Positions 17,215 to 25,567 of a stretch of DNA of 53,900 nucleotides are shown here, in pieces. Every line of letters begins with the position of its first letter. Within the stretch, counting starts at the first letter, position 1. Source of the DNA: Sphingomonas mali NBRC 15500 (GTDB lineage: Bacteria; Pseudomonadota; Alphaproteobacteria; Sphingomonadales; Sphingomonadaceae). A program made the translations under genes and the position numbers. The notes under the pieces were generated by a model. That model saw only the letters and a program-made list of their open reading frames with translations. It made no database searches and had not been told where the DNA came from. The stretch is from the NCBI RefSeq assembly GCF_001598415.1, contig NZ_BCYX01000028.1, forward strand, positions 1 to 53,900. Direction: 5' to 3'.

Positions 17215-19716
17215 ATGTGGCGTAATTACCTGACCGTCGGCATCCGTGCTCTGCTCAAGAGCCGCGTCTATGCGGTCATCAACATCGTCGGGCTGGCAAT
17301 CGGCCTGGCGGCTTGCCTGCTGATCCTGACCTATGTCCGCTACGAGTTCAGCTATGACCATTGGCTGCCCGAAGCCGAGAACACCTACGAGCTGGCGACA
17401 GAATATCTGCCGTCGCCGGGCGGGCAGCAGCCCGGCACGTCGCTGACCACCGCCTATGTCGCCGGCGGCGCGCTCAAGAAGGACTTCCCTCAGGTCGAGC
17501 GCTTGGTGTGGGCGTCGTCGCAGAACGTGACCTTCCTCCAGGATGGCACGCCGACCGCCGCCAAGAAGGCGCTGATCACCGATGGCCCGCTGTTCGACGT
17601 GGTGCGCGTGCCTTTCGTGCGCGGCAATGGCGCGACCGCGCTCGATGATCCGCATTCGATCGTGCTGAGCGAGAGCGAGGCCGGTGCGCGGTTCGGCGAC
17701 AGCGACCCGCTGGGCAAGACGATCACCGTCTCCAGCGGCGACATGACGGCCGATTACCGCGTGACGGGCGTGTTCAAGGACCTCCCCAAGAACAGCCATT
17801 TCGACATGACCACGGTCTTGCGGATCGACCCGGTGGATTATTTCCGAAAGACACCCGATGTGGTCACCTCCTGGACCTGGTCGAACGGAGAGATCTACGT
17901 CCGGCTTAAGCCGGGTAGCGACCCCAAGGCGATCCAGGCGCAATTGGCCGCCTGGAAAAAGCGCAACATCCCCGACGATGTCGGCAGCAATCCGGTGACC
18001 AATCCCGGCCAGTTCGAGGATTTCCACCTGATCAATGTGCGCGATCTCCACCTTAGCAAAGGCACCGGGCAGGGGCGGCCCAACGGCAATCGCCAGTCGG
18101 TACTGACCTTCGGCGTGGTCGCGCTGCTGATCCTGGCGATGGCCTGCATGAATTTCACCAACCTGGCGACCGCCCGTGCTTCGCAGCGAGCCCGCGAAGT
18201 CGCGTTGCGCAAGGTGCTGGGCGCTAGCCGCCATCAGCTCATCACCCAATTCGTCGGCGAATCGATGCTGGTTTCGTCGATCGCGATGTTGATCGCGCTG
18301 GCGCTGGCGGAACTCGCCATCCGGCCGCTCAACGCCTTTCTCGATGCCGACATGACGTTCCGCTATTTCGGTCTGTCGGGCATCCTGCTTCCCGTCATCG
18401 GCCTGACAGTGCTGGTCGGGCTGGCGGGCGGCCTATATCCCGCTTTCTATCTGTCGCGCTTCGAGCCGGCGCGCATTCTAAAAGCCAACAAGTCGGCGGC
18501 CGATGCGGAAGGCAGCGGGCGGCTCCGGAGCCTGCTCGTCATCACCCAGTTCGCGGTGTCGATCGGGCTGATCATTTGTACCTCGGTCATCTACGCCCAG
18601 ACCGAATATGCCCGTAATCTCGACGCGGGATACAAGCGTGACGGGCTGCTCCAGCTCAACGGCATCGCCCGCGCGCCGGTAGAGGCGGCCGCGCCGACGC
18701 TGCTCCAGGAACTGCGCAAGCAACCCGGTATCGTCGACGCCGCGCGCGTGTCGCTCGGCATCGCGTCGGGCAACAATTCGACCACCGACGTCAACGTGCC
18801 GGGCGGCAAGCCGGTCACGTTGGGCGTCTATGGCGTCGACACGCATGCCTTCGATACGTTGGGGATGCGCGTACTTGCGGGGCGCAATTTCTCCGAAGCG
18901 GTCGCGATGGACGATTCGACTCTGCCGAATCCGCCCGATCTCAACGCCGAAAAGGCGCTGACAGGGCGCGGCGTCAACGTGGTCCTGTCCGAATCGGCCG
19001 CCCGGCGTCTTGGCTTTGCCTCGCCCGCAGCGGCGGTCGGCAAGCAGGTCCAGTATATCATCGCCAGCAACGAGGCGGGGGCGGTCACTGCCAATGTCGT
19101 CGGCGTGGTTAGCGATGTCCGATATCGCTCCGCGCGCGATCCGGTGCAGCCGATCATCTATTATTACATCACCAGCGGTGCCTTCAATCAGCTGATGGTG
19201 CGCTTCAGCGGCGATCCGCGAACGGCGCAGGCGACGGTCGAGCGGGTGTGGAAGCGCTCGGTGCCTGGCTTGTCGCTCAATTCGCGCTTCGTCGAGGACA
19301 TCATCCATGACCTCTACAATATCGACGAGAAGAGTGCGCAATTGTTCGGGATGTTCGCCATCCTGGCGGTGGTGATCGGCTGTCTCGGCCTGTTCGGCCT
19401 GGCGGCGTTCACCGCCGAACGCCGCACCAAGGAGATCGGCATCCGCAAGGTGCTCGGCGCACGCACTCGCGACATCGTGCGGTTGCTGGTCTGGCAGTTC
19501 AGCCGGCCGGTGCTGATCGCCAATCTCGTCGCCTGGCCGATCGCCTGGTGGCTGATGCGCGGCTGGCTCAACGGCTTCGATACGCGAGTGACGCTGACGC
19601 CGCTGCCGTTCGTCGAGGCGGGTTTGCTGGCGGTAATCATCGCGGCGGGGACGATCGCCGGGCATGCCGTGCGTGTCGCGCAGGCGAGCCCGATCAAGGC
19701 ATTGCGTTACGAATAG
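17215..19716 (+). CDS. MacB/FtsX-type ABC permease, copy 3
   Basis: An 833 aa paralogue ending the operon. Landmarks are TM1 (~18-42), FtsX core 1 (~297-415, EVALRKVLGASRHQLI), the DAEGSGRLRSLLVITQF helix at ~437, and FtsX core 2 (~708-822, TKEIGIRKVLGARTRDI), ending SPIKALRYE. The start at 17215 is ten bases after the copy 2 stop and again preceded by AGGAGA. The periplasmic domains differ most from copies 1 and 2, which suggests different cargo or a heteromeric assembly (inference). A strong terminator follows. Confidence 0.92.
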   Translation: MWRNYLTVGIRALLKSRVYAVINIVGLAIGLAACLLILTYVRYEFSYDHWLPEAENTYELATEYLPSPGGQQPGTSLTTAYVAGGALKKDFPQVERLVWASSQNVTFLQDGTPTAAKKALITDGPLFDVVRVPFVRGNGATALDDPHSIVLSESEAGARFGDSDPLGKTITVSSGDMTADYRVTGVFKDLPKNSHFDMTTVLRIDPVDYFRKTPDVVTSWTWSNGEIYVRLKPGSDPKAIQAQLAAWKKRNIPDDVGSNPVTNPGQFEDFHLINVRDLHLSKGTGQGRPNGNRQSVLTFGVVALLILAMACMNFTNLATARASQRAREVALRKVLGASRHQLITQFVGESMLVSSIAMLIALALAELAIRPLNAFLDADMTFRYFGLSGILLPVIGLTVLVGLAGGLYPAFYLSRFEPARILKANKSAADAEGSGRLRSLLVITQFAVSIGLIICTSVIYAQTEYARNLDAGYKRDGLLQLNGIARAPVEAAAPTLLQELRKQPGIVDAARVSLGIASGNNSTTDVNVPGGKPVTLGVYGVDTHAFDTLGMRVLAGRNFSEAVAMDDSTLPNPPDLNAEKALTGRGVNVVLSESAARRLGFASPAAAVGKQVQYIIASNEAGAVTANVVGVVSDVRYRSARDPVQPIIYYYITSGAFNQLMVRFSGDPRTAQATVERVWKRSVPGLSLNSRFVEDIIHDLYNIDEKSAQLFGMFAILAVVIGCLGLFGLAAFTAERRTKEIGIRKVLGARTRDIVRLLVWQFSRPVLIANLVAWPIAWWLMRGWLNGFDTRVTLTPLPFVEAGLLAVIIAAGTIAGHAVRVAQASPIKALRYE

Positions 19717-19744
19717 GGTTCAGGGGAGGGCCTGAAAACTGCGG

Positions 19745-19776
19745 CGCCGGGGCGGAAACGTCCCGGCGTTTTCTTG
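19745..19776 (+). terminator. Intrinsic terminator of the export operon
   Basis: CGCCGGGGCG, a GAAA tetraloop and CGTCCCGGCG pair fully (one G-U), followed by TTTTCTTGT. It lies 29 bases after the third permease. Confidence 0.9.
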
Positions 19777-19832
19777 TGCCGGTATCGGGATGTTGAGGAG
19801 CGGCGGGCTTCCCGCACTCGCTGTCGCTTGTG

Positions 19833-19880
19833 AATTTTCCCGGCGAACGTCCCCCGGACGTTCGCTATGTCGGGAAAATT
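19833..19880. repeat. Nested inverted repeat beside the left attachment site
   Basis: AATTTTCCCG (19833-19842) pairs with CGGGAAAATT (19871-19880), and GAACGTCC (19845-19852) with GGACGTTC (19856-19863). Before integration this lay directly downstream of the tRNA-Pro 3' end, so it was probably the tRNA's terminator-like hairpin, now separated from the gene by 32 kb. Confidence 0.6.
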
Positions 19881-19929
19881 GGTCGGGGAAAGAGGATTCG
19901 AACCTCCGGCCCCTGCCTCCCGAAGGCAG
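19879..19929 (-). repeat. Left attachment repeat (tRNA-Pro 3' fragment)
   Basis: Identical over 51 bases to 52024-52074. It holds the anticodon arm, variable region, T arm, 3' acceptor strand and CCA, but the sequence beyond 19929 departs from tRNA (AAAAATGGGCC in place of the D arm), so it cannot form a functional tRNA. Confidence 0.9.
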
Positions 19930-20018
19930 AAAAATGGGCCTTTCTGGGACTTAATGAAATCAATAAGCCATTATAAAATATTGACATTTGGTCCCATCCG
20001 ATCCAGCGTTTTCCAACC

Positions 20019-20046
20019 ATGTTTTCCGTACTTTTTCCGTACGGAA
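20019..20046. promoter_or_regulatory. Candidate integrase arm-type sites, left end
   Basis: ATGTTTTCCGTAC (20019-20031) is followed at once by TTTTTCCGTACGG. The same 13 bases recur near the other end at 51967-51979. Repeats of this kind near both ends are expected for arm-binding sites of tyrosine integrases; binding is inferred. Confidence 0.5.
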
Positions 20047-20064
20047 TGAACGAGGGGGTCGGCG

Positions 20065-21225
20065 ATGGCGCTGGATTTGAGCAGGGTAAAGGAACGCGAA
20101 GCACTTCCCTCACGGCGTGAGCCGCATTGGCAGCGCATTCGACCCGGTTGTTTCTTGGGCTATCGGCCATCGGCGCGCGAAGGCCTCGGTACGTGGATTG
20201 CACGTGCTTATGATGAGGATCAGCGCGGTTATCGGCTCAAAGCGTTGGGAGATTTTGGCGATCTGCCGGGGCGTGATCGGTTTGCGGCTGCGAAGAAGGA
20301 AGGCGAGGCTTTCGCGGAGTTAGTCGAAGCGGGCGGCCAGACAGAGGAGACGGTCGAGACCGTCGAAGACGCCTGCCGCCGCTATGCCAAGATGAACCCC
20401 GAAGCCGAGGGGAGATTCAGGCGGCACGTTTATTCTGACGCCATCGCCAAATTGAAGCTGGCGAAGGTAAGGCGCAATCATTTGAAAAGTTGGCGTGATC
20501 GACTGGAGGCAAAGCCAGCGCCAGTCAGCCGGCGAAAAAAGGGCCATCCGCTTACCCGCCCACGCGCGCCATCGTCGGTCAATCGCGACATGGCGATGCT
20601 CCGGGCGGCGTTGAACAAGATACTTGCACCCGGTGCTCCCGATACGGAGGCTGCGTGGCAGGAAGCGTTAAAACCGATCAGAAATGCTGATCGGCAAAGG
20701 ACCCTCTATCTGGATCGCGATCAGCGCCGCGCGTTGCTCGCAAATGTTGAGGCCGAAGCCGAGCCGTTTGTACGAGCGCTCTGTTTGCTTCCCTTGCGAC
20801 CTGGCGCCGTCGCCAATCTCACCGTCGCCGATTTTGACGATCGAACCTCGGAACTGAGCATCGGGAAGGACAAGAGCGGAAAACCCAGACGCATTCTGAT
20901 TCCATCGGCGGCGGCCAAACTATTTGCCGCACAGGCGAAGGGCAGGTCGCCCAGTGCCCCCTTGTTCGCGCAGGCTAACGGTAAGGCATGGAACAAGGAC
21001 GCCTGGAAAAAGCCGATTACCGACGCTGTGATCGTGGCGAGGTTGCCCATGGGTGCCACCGCCTACACGTTACGGCATAGCACGATCACGGACCTCGTAA
21101 ATGGCGGACTTCCGTTACTGACCGTGGCGCAGATCAGCGACACAAGCGCCGAAATGATTGAGCGGCACTACGGCCACCTTAGCCGTCACGCCGCAGCAGA
21201 AGCGTTGGCTGGGCTCGCACTTTAG
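20065..21225 (+). CDS. int: Tyrosine-type site-specific integrase
   Basis: A 386 aa recombinase. The N-terminal part is charged and probably binds arm sites; a SAM-like core-binding domain spans ~100-190; the catalytic domain has the first Arg in LLPLRPGAVANL (~247), the second box AYTLRHSTITD (~335, with Tyr where the family usually has His) and the nucleophile in MIERHYGHL (~370). Length is normal. The start at 20065 lies just after the arm-type repeats, so integrase binding there could repress its own promoter. It would integrate and excise the element at the tRNA-Pro anticodon arm. Confidence 0.93.
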   Translation: MALDLSRVKEREALPSRREPHWQRIRPGCFLGYRPSAREGLGTWIARAYDEDQRGYRLKALGDFGDLPGRDRFAAAKKEGEAFAELVEAGGQTEETVETVEDACRRYAKMNPEAEGRFRRHVYSDAIAKLKLAKVRRNHLKSWRDRLEAKPAPVSRRKKGHPLTRPRAPSSVNRDMAMLRAALNKILAPGAPDTEAAWQEALKPIRNADRQRTLYLDRDQRRALLANVEAEAEPFVRALCLLPLRPGAVANLTVADFDDRTSELSIGKDKSGKPRRILIPSAAAKLFAAQAKGRSPSAPLFAQANGKAWNKDAWKKPITDAVIVARLPMGATAYTLRHSTITDLVNGGLPLLTVAQISDTSAEMIERHYGHLSRHAAAEALAGLAL

Positions 21226-21799
21226 CCGCCCATTACCGGACCCGGCGGAGGGGATTGGGAACCTAAGGGCTTGGATGATCGGTGACGGTGTAGAACATAC
21301 GATGACGCATCCAGCGGCGACGGCGGCCTCTGGCCAGCCGGTGCAGCGCGCGGCGTGTTCTCGTCCTGTCAGCTCGACAACTTGCGTTTCTCGATCTTGG
21401 TCAGCCGCCAATTGATATCGTGATTGCCTCTCGCTGCTGCACGCAAGAGCGGGAGGGATTCGAACCAATTCAATAAATGGCTGATTTACCTTGGTTCTGA
21501 TCGATCCGCTTTTTACCGATACCTGGGAATATACCCCGGAAAGGCCAAAAAACTTTTCCGCCTGAAAACCGATACTTGTCAGCTCAGTTCGACGGAGTGC
21601 ACGGTATTCGAACCCACGATACAAAGCAAGTTTCGGCCATACGGGAATGACCGGCTCTGGGACATTTCTGCCGGTCACCGGTAATGTGGCGAACGGCGGC
21701 TCTTATCAAATGCCGACGTTCAGTGATCGCACCTCATGATATCATGCGCCGACTGAAATTGGGCCGCTTGCCGACCGGCAGCTTTGGACGAGCAGGCTG
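21226..21799. other. Gene-poor stretch with tRNA-like fragments
   Basis: No convincing gene. Two short minus-strand pieces resemble tRNA T-arm and 3' ends: GGGAGGGATTCGAACC near 21450 and GGTATTCGAACCCAC near 21602. Neither has the rest of a tRNA. The 86 aa + frame across them (21424-21684) is probably chance. Confidence 0.5.
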
Positions 21800-22612
21800 C
21801 TAAAGCTGACGACGCTCTTCCTGGCTAGACAACATAGGTAACGGAGTTGCGGCTAGTATTACGGCAACCGTTTCGTCTGGCTGGTCCCACATAGGGAAAT
21901 GTCCGCTGGCTTCGAACCAGTGCAGATCGGCGGAGGGGAAGGCGCGTTTTGCCCGAGCTGCCTGCCTCGGCAGACACAGCCGATCATGGCGGCCCCAGCC
22001 GATAACAATTCGGCGAGAAGGATCGGCGGCCGGACCAGGTTGCTCAGGACCGCCTGCAAGGTCACGGACCAACGCGTCAAACGTCGGCGTTCTGCTCAGG
22101 CCCTCTAACTCCGTCGCAACGACGGTCGGATCGAGCGCCCAAGGGCGCGCGGACAGCTGTGCCAGCAACGCGGTGCGCGACGCGGCGTTCTTGCTCAGCA
22201 TCGGCAAGGCCGGCCGGATAGCGCGAAGCAGCCGCCCCGAAACGCCTATGGTAGTCTTGAAGAATGTGCGTTCCCAGCCGCGCCAAAAGCCGCCCGGATC
22301 GAGTGCCACAACGTTGCCGACGCGGCCCCGCCGAGCGAGTTCAAGCACGATCCGTGCGCCCATCGAGCTGCCGACGACATCGATCCCGTCCAGTCCTTTA
22401 TCGGCAATGTAGCGCTCGACGCTACCGACGAGACCGTTAAAGGTCCCGCTATCGCGTTCTTCCGGCGTAGCGCCATGTCCAGGGAGGTCGATCGCAATAA
22501 CCGTACGTTCGGCGCCGAGGGCCTCCAAGATCGTGCTCCAGGATTGCCAGCTTCCGCCGAGACCGTGAACAAGTAGCAGCTTGCGGCCGGAGCCGCGTTG
22601 GACCTCGTACAT
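21800..22612 (-). CDS. Alpha/beta hydrolase
   Basis: A 270 aa alpha/beta-fold hydrolase. The oxyanion motif is LLVHGLGGSWQSW (~14), the nucleophile elbow GSSMGA (~83), the acid Asp in GWGRHDRLC (~210) and the catalytic His in EASGHFPMWDQP (~237). A serine nucleophile points to an esterase or C-C hydrolase; the substrate is unknown. No signal peptide. It lies 200 bases downstream of the carboxymuconolactone decarboxylase-like pair on the same strand but has its own upstream region with two palindromes, so it may be separately controlled. Confidence 0.88.
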   Translation of the reverse strand: MYEVQRGSGRKLLLVHGLGGSWQSWSTILEALGAERTVIAIDLPGHGATPEERDSGTFNGLVGSVERYIADKGLDGIDVVGSSMGARIVLELARRGRVGNVVALDPGGFWRGWERTFFKTTIGVSGRLLRAIRPALPMLSKNAASRTALLAQLSARPWALDPTVVATELEGLSRTPTFDALVRDLAGGPEQPGPAADPSRRIVIGWGRHDRLCLPRQAARAKRAFPSADLHWFEASGHFPMWDQPDETVAVILAATPLPMLSSQEERRQL

Positions 22613-22759
22613 TCAGGGGATACTCCGGGTGATGGAGACGCTGAACGATCAGGATCAGCCTTTGGGGCCGACCCGCGCCCTTCGGCGGCTTGCAGCACAC
22701 AAAAGTCCGGCCGCAATGACCGAGATCGAGGCGCTTAGCCGCCGCCTCGCGGTCTCGAG

Positions 22760-22804
22760 TGAGCGGCCGCTCATCGCATTTTAGCGCTTATGAGCGACCG
22801 CTCG
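22760..22804. promoter_or_regulatory. Two palindromes upstream of the hydrolase
   Basis: TGAGCGGCCGCTCA (22760-22773, perfect) and TGAGCGACCGCTCG (22791-22804, near-perfect) start 31 bp apart, about three helical turns. Between them, on the minus strand, lies TAAAAT, a possible -10. The size suits a TetR-family operator, but no TetR gene is nearby. Confidence 0.5.
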
Positions 22805-22814
22805 TCAAAGACAC

Positions 22815-23294
22815 TCAAGCCAGACCCGACTTATCCAGCCCAAAGGCCTTGTCCTGCGAACCAGGCACCGACTGGAACGCGATCGAGGCGCGGTTCCAGG
22901 CGTTGATCACCATCACCATGTACGTGAGGTATACCAATTCGTCTTCCGTGAATTGGGCGCGAGCCTGCGCGTAAATCTGGTGCGACACGCCATATGGCGA
23001 CAGGCGAGTGAGTGCTTCGGTCCATTCCAATGCAGCGCGCTCGCGGTCGCTGAACAAGGGTGACTCTCGCCAGATCGGGACGTGATGAAGGCGAAGCTCG
23101 CGCTCGCCATGCAGCTTGGCCTGCTTGACATGCATGTCGAGGCAGAAGGCACAGCCATTGAGCTGTGACGCGCGGATCTCGACCAAGCTCAAGACTGCCT
23201 GCTCAATTGTCCCCTTCTTAAGCGCGAAGGTAAGCTCAGTCAGCTTCTGCGTAAGCGCCGGCACTTGGCGCATGTGATTTAACCGTTCGGACAT
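22815..23294 (-). CDS. Carboxymuconolactone decarboxylase family protein (AhpD-like), second gene
   Basis: A 159 aa all-helical protein with the redox pair CAFC in LNGCAFCLDMHVKQA (~47-61), the AhpD-type active site. The C-terminal half (YMVMVINAWNRASIAFQ) is typical of the family. Such proteins act as peroxidase-like reductases or decarboxylases; the CxxC favours redox chemistry. GGAG lies seven bases before the ATG. It follows its paralogue by 28 bases and is surely co-transcribed with it from the ECF41-type promoter at 23824-23850. Confidence 0.88.
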   Translation of the reverse strand: MSERLNHMRQVPALTQKLTELTFALKKGTIEQAVLSLVEIRASQLNGCAFCLDMHVKQAKLHGERELRLHHVPIWRESPLFSDRERAALEWTEALTRLSPYGVSHQIYAQARAQFTEDELVYLTYMVMVINAWNRASIAFQSVPGSQDKAFGLDKSGLA

Positions 23295-23322
23295 GGGGTA
23301 ACTCCAATATGTTGCGAGTGGG

Positions 23323-23778
23323 TCAGGCCTTGGCTTTCACCGGCAAGCGGAACGGCGCGCCGAGCCGGTTGAAGGCGTTCATCGCTGCGATCGCAATTGT
23401 CAGGTCGACAAGATCACGCGGTTCGAACATCGCTGCCGCGGCGGCATAGGCCTCGTCGGAAGCATGGGTCTCGCTGACCCGCGTTACCTCTTCTGCCCAG
23501 GCGAGCGCCGCGCGATAGCGGGGCTCGAACAGGTGCGGCACTTCCGCCCAGACCGGCAGCAACACGACCTTGTCGAGCGGCATGGTCTTGAGCAGGTCGC
23601 GGGTGTGCAGATCGATACAATGCGCGCAGCCGTTGATCTGCGACACCCGCAGGAAAACGAGGTGGATCAGTTCTTCCGGCAGGCTGGTGCCGGTCATTAA
23701 ATAGTGGTGTACACCGAACAGCGCCTGTGCGCCTTTGGGCGCCACCTCGTGCCATACGAGCCGCTTGATATCGTTCAT
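23323..23778 (-). CDS. Carboxymuconolactone decarboxylase family protein (AhpD-like), first gene
   Basis: A 151 aa paralogue of the next gene with CAHC in INGCAHCIDLHTRDL (~50-64) and the family C-terminus TIAIAAMNAFNRLGAPF. AAAGGATG precedes its ATG. Carboxymuconolactone decarboxylases are the best-known partners of ECF41 sigma factors, and this gene faces an ECF41-type sigma gene across a 163-base gap holding a promoter for each. It is the likely main target of that sigma factor. The reaction and substrate are not known. Confidence 0.9.
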   Translation of the reverse strand: MNDIKRLVWHEVAPKGAQALFGVHHYLMTGTSLPEELIHLVFLRVSQINGCAHCIDLHTRDLLKTMPLDKVVLLPVWAEVPHLFEPRYRAALAWAEEVTRVSETHASDEAYAAAAAMFEPRDLVDLTIAIAAMNAFNRLGAPFRLPVKAKA

Positions 23779-23823
23779 GCCGTCATCCTTTCGCTGCAGC
23801 GTCCAATCGACGCTCGCTGCACT

Positions 23824-23850
23824 GACGACGCGGACTGCGGCGGCGTGACA
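23824..23850 (-). promoter_or_regulatory. ECF41-type promoter for the decarboxylase-like pair
   Basis: On the minus strand: TGTCACG (23850-23844), 16 bases, CGTC (23827-23824). The published ECF41 motif is TGTCACA-N16-CGTC, so this differs by one base. The predicted transcript start is about 40 bases before the ATG at 23778. Confidence 0.8.
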
Positions 23851-23858
23851 TGGCGCAT

Positions 23859-23877
23859 GAAAAATTTCGAATTTTTC
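23859..23877. repeat. AT-rich inverted repeat between divergent promoters
   Basis: GAAAAATT, TCG, AATTTTTC lies between the two -35 elements. It could bind a second regulator common to both transcription units. Confidence 0.45.
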
Positions 23878-23884
23878 GAAGGCA

Positions 23885-23911
23885 TGTCACATTGCGCCTG
23901 CCTGTCTCGTC
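23885..23911 (+). promoter_or_regulatory. ECF41-type promoter for the sigma factor gene
   Basis: TGTCACA (23885-23891), 16 bases, CGTC (23908-23911): an exact match to the ECF41 consensus, 31 bases before the sigma start codon. It implies positive autoregulation. Confidence 0.85.
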
Positions 23912-23941
23912 ACATCAGGCAGGCTAAGGAGGCGGCACACG

Positions 23942-24892
23942 ATGACGAGCAACGAAGGCGAGGCGACGGCTGGTCGGCCGGTCAATCAGGCCGCGCGCCT
24001 TTCCGATTTTCAGCGTGAGCGTAAGCGGCTGATCCGCCTGGCGTACCGGATGCTTAGCTCGTTCAGCGAAGCCGAAGACGTCGTGCAGGATGCCTGGTTC
24101 CGATGGGAACAGGTCGACGGGCGCGTCGATTCACCGGCCGCCTATCTGACCCGGGTCGTCACCCGACTGTGCCTCGACCGCCTGAAATCAGCGCGTGCGC
24201 GACGCGAGCTTTATATTGGCCCGTGGCTGCCCGACCCGATGATGGAGTCCGGCAATCCTGAAGAGACGATCGCCGACGACATCACCGTGACCCTGATGTT
24301 GGCCATGGAACGCCTGTCGCCGCTCGAACGTGCAGCCTTCCTGTTGCACGATGTATTTGACACGCCGTTGAATGAAGTCGCCGTGACGCTCAACCGAAAG
24401 CCGGCCGCGGTCCGCCAGCTGGCCTCGCGTGCGCGCAAGCATGTTCAGGCTGCCCGGCCGCGCTTCAATGTCGAGGCGGCCGAGGCGAGGCGGATAACGC
24501 AAGCCTTCTTCGATGCCAGCCGCGACGGCGATACCGCGGCGCTTGCATCGCTGCTCGCCCAGGATGTCGAGATCCATTCGGACGGCGGCGGCAAGGTCCT
24601 GGCCTTCCGCAACATCATTCGTGGCCTTGACCGCGCGCTGCGCCTGTTCGCCGGGCTGCGACGCAAGAACGCGCCCACACCGCGACTACTGCACACCGCT
24701 GAGATCGATGGCCTGCCCGGCTATGTCAGCATCGATAGGGGGGTGGCTCAAACGACCGCCCTCGATATACGCGACGGCAAGATCACCGCGATTTACATCG
24801 TCCGAAACCCCGAAAAATTGCAGCATCTGACCCGCGATATGATCGACGGCGCGACGTCGGCTTCCGGGGCGGGTGAGACTAGTCCGCAGTGA
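23942..24892 (+). CDS. sigJ: ECF41-type sigma factor (SigJ-like)
   Basis: A 316 aa sigma factor. Sigma-2 (~20-95) includes YRMLSSFSEAEDVVQDAWFRW; sigma-4 (~125-175) includes ERLSPLERAAFLLHDVF and RKPAAVRQLASRARKH. A C-terminal SnoaL-like extension (~185-310) is the mark of ECF41 proteins and takes the place of a separate anti-sigma factor. The conserved linker WLPEP appears as GPWLPDP (~95), and the family motifs DGGGK and NPxKL appear as SDGGGKV and RNPEKL. AAGGAGG precedes the ATG. Upstream and divergent are two carboxymuconolactone decarboxylase-like genes, the classic ECF41 partners. The inducing signal is unknown. Confidence 0.93.
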   Translation: MTSNEGEATAGRPVNQAARLSDFQRERKRLIRLAYRMLSSFSEAEDVVQDAWFRWEQVDGRVDSPAAYLTRVVTRLCLDRLKSARARRELYIGPWLPDPMMESGNPEETIADDITVTLMLAMERLSPLERAAFLLHDVFDTPLNEVAVTLNRKPAAVRQLASRARKHVQAARPRFNVEAAEARRITQAFFDASRDGDTAALASLLAQDVEIHSDGGGKVLAFRNIIRGLDRALRLFAGLRRKNAPTPRLLHTAEIDGLPGYVSIDRGVAQTTALDIRDGKITAIYIVRNPEKLQHLTRDMIDGATSASGAGETSPQ

Positions 24893-25125
24893 CCGCTATT
24901 GGGGCGCATTGCTGCCAAACGGTGTCACGCCGACCGAGCGGCAGGTTTGGGCAGAAGCTGCCGTTAAAGCGCGACCCGCGAGCGACGCATCTTGGTCGAA
25001 AGCAGACGAGGCTGACCCTGAGGCATCATCCGAGGCATGCTTGCGGCACTGCCGAGAAAATGTCTTCCTCGATCGGACACTTATGATCCGAAAGCGACAG
25101 CGGGCATGTCTTTCGAACTCGGCAG

Positions 25126-25346
25126 TCAGAGCTTCCGTTTCTTTCCCTCGAAGCCGTCCTTCACGTCGTCAATCCAAGAGGTGATCTCCCGATCGCTCCA
25201 ACGGGAGGCGAAGGGCGAGACTTGTAAGGTGCGGGGAATTTCCCTTCTGAGATCAGTCTGTAGTTCATCGACTTACCAAGGCCGACGCGGCGTTTCACCT
25301 CATCCAGCTTGATGAAACGATCCGATGATGGGCCGGCGCCGTTCAT
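25126..25346 (-). pseudogene. alpA: AlpA-like regulator, frameshifted
   Basis: Translation from ATG 25346 gives the AlpA fold start DRFIKLDEVKRRVGLGKSMN and then EGKFPAPYK. At about 25221 the frame is lost; the neighbouring frame continues SPFASRWSDREITSWIDDV and stops at 25126, exactly the expected AlpA C-terminus (W-S-x-x-E-I-x-x-W-I). One missing base explains the break. It lies eight bases downstream of an intact AlpA-like gene, so it is either a decayed duplicate or a sequencing error. Confidence 0.7.
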
Positions 25347-25354
25347 CACGTCGC

Positions 25355-25567
25355 TCAGCGGTCCGGGTTTTCCACGGAATAGAACATCGGATTGCGTAGC
25401 CAGGCGTTGATCGCAGATTCGCGCCAACCGGCGCAACGAGTGCTGATTTGGACGTTTTTCGGGAACGTGCCGTCCTGCATCTTGCGGTACATGGTCGAGC
25501 GGCTGAGGCCAGTCCGGTCCAGGACAGCATTGATCCTCAGAATCCGGTCGGGGTTGTCAGTCTGCAT
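25355..25567 (-). CDS. alpA: AlpA-family DNA-binding regulator
   Basis: A 70 aa protein from ATG 25567. Residues ~8-60 match the AlpA/MerR-like winged helix: RILRINAVLDRTGLSRSTMY, then DGTFPKNVQISTRCAGW and ESAINAWLRNP. The longer frame to 25747 adds only unlikely sequence. AlpA proteins of integrative elements regulate excision, often by activating the integrase or acting as recombination directionality factors. Here it is far from the integrase (4 kb) and next to the antirestriction and mobilisation module. Confidence 0.85.
   Translation of the reverse strand: MQTDNPDRILRINAVLDRTGLSRSTMYRKMQDGTFPKNVQISTRCAGWRESAINAWLRNPMFYSVENPDR

Noticed and set aside
19879..19955. Second tRNA-Pro gene at the left boundary
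   Set aside because: Only the anticodon arm to CCA end is present; the D arm and 5' acceptor strand are missing, so it is an attachment-site fragment.
21424..21684. 86-codon frame on + after the integrase
   Set aside because: Runs over tRNA-like fragments and lacks a ribosome site; likely chance.
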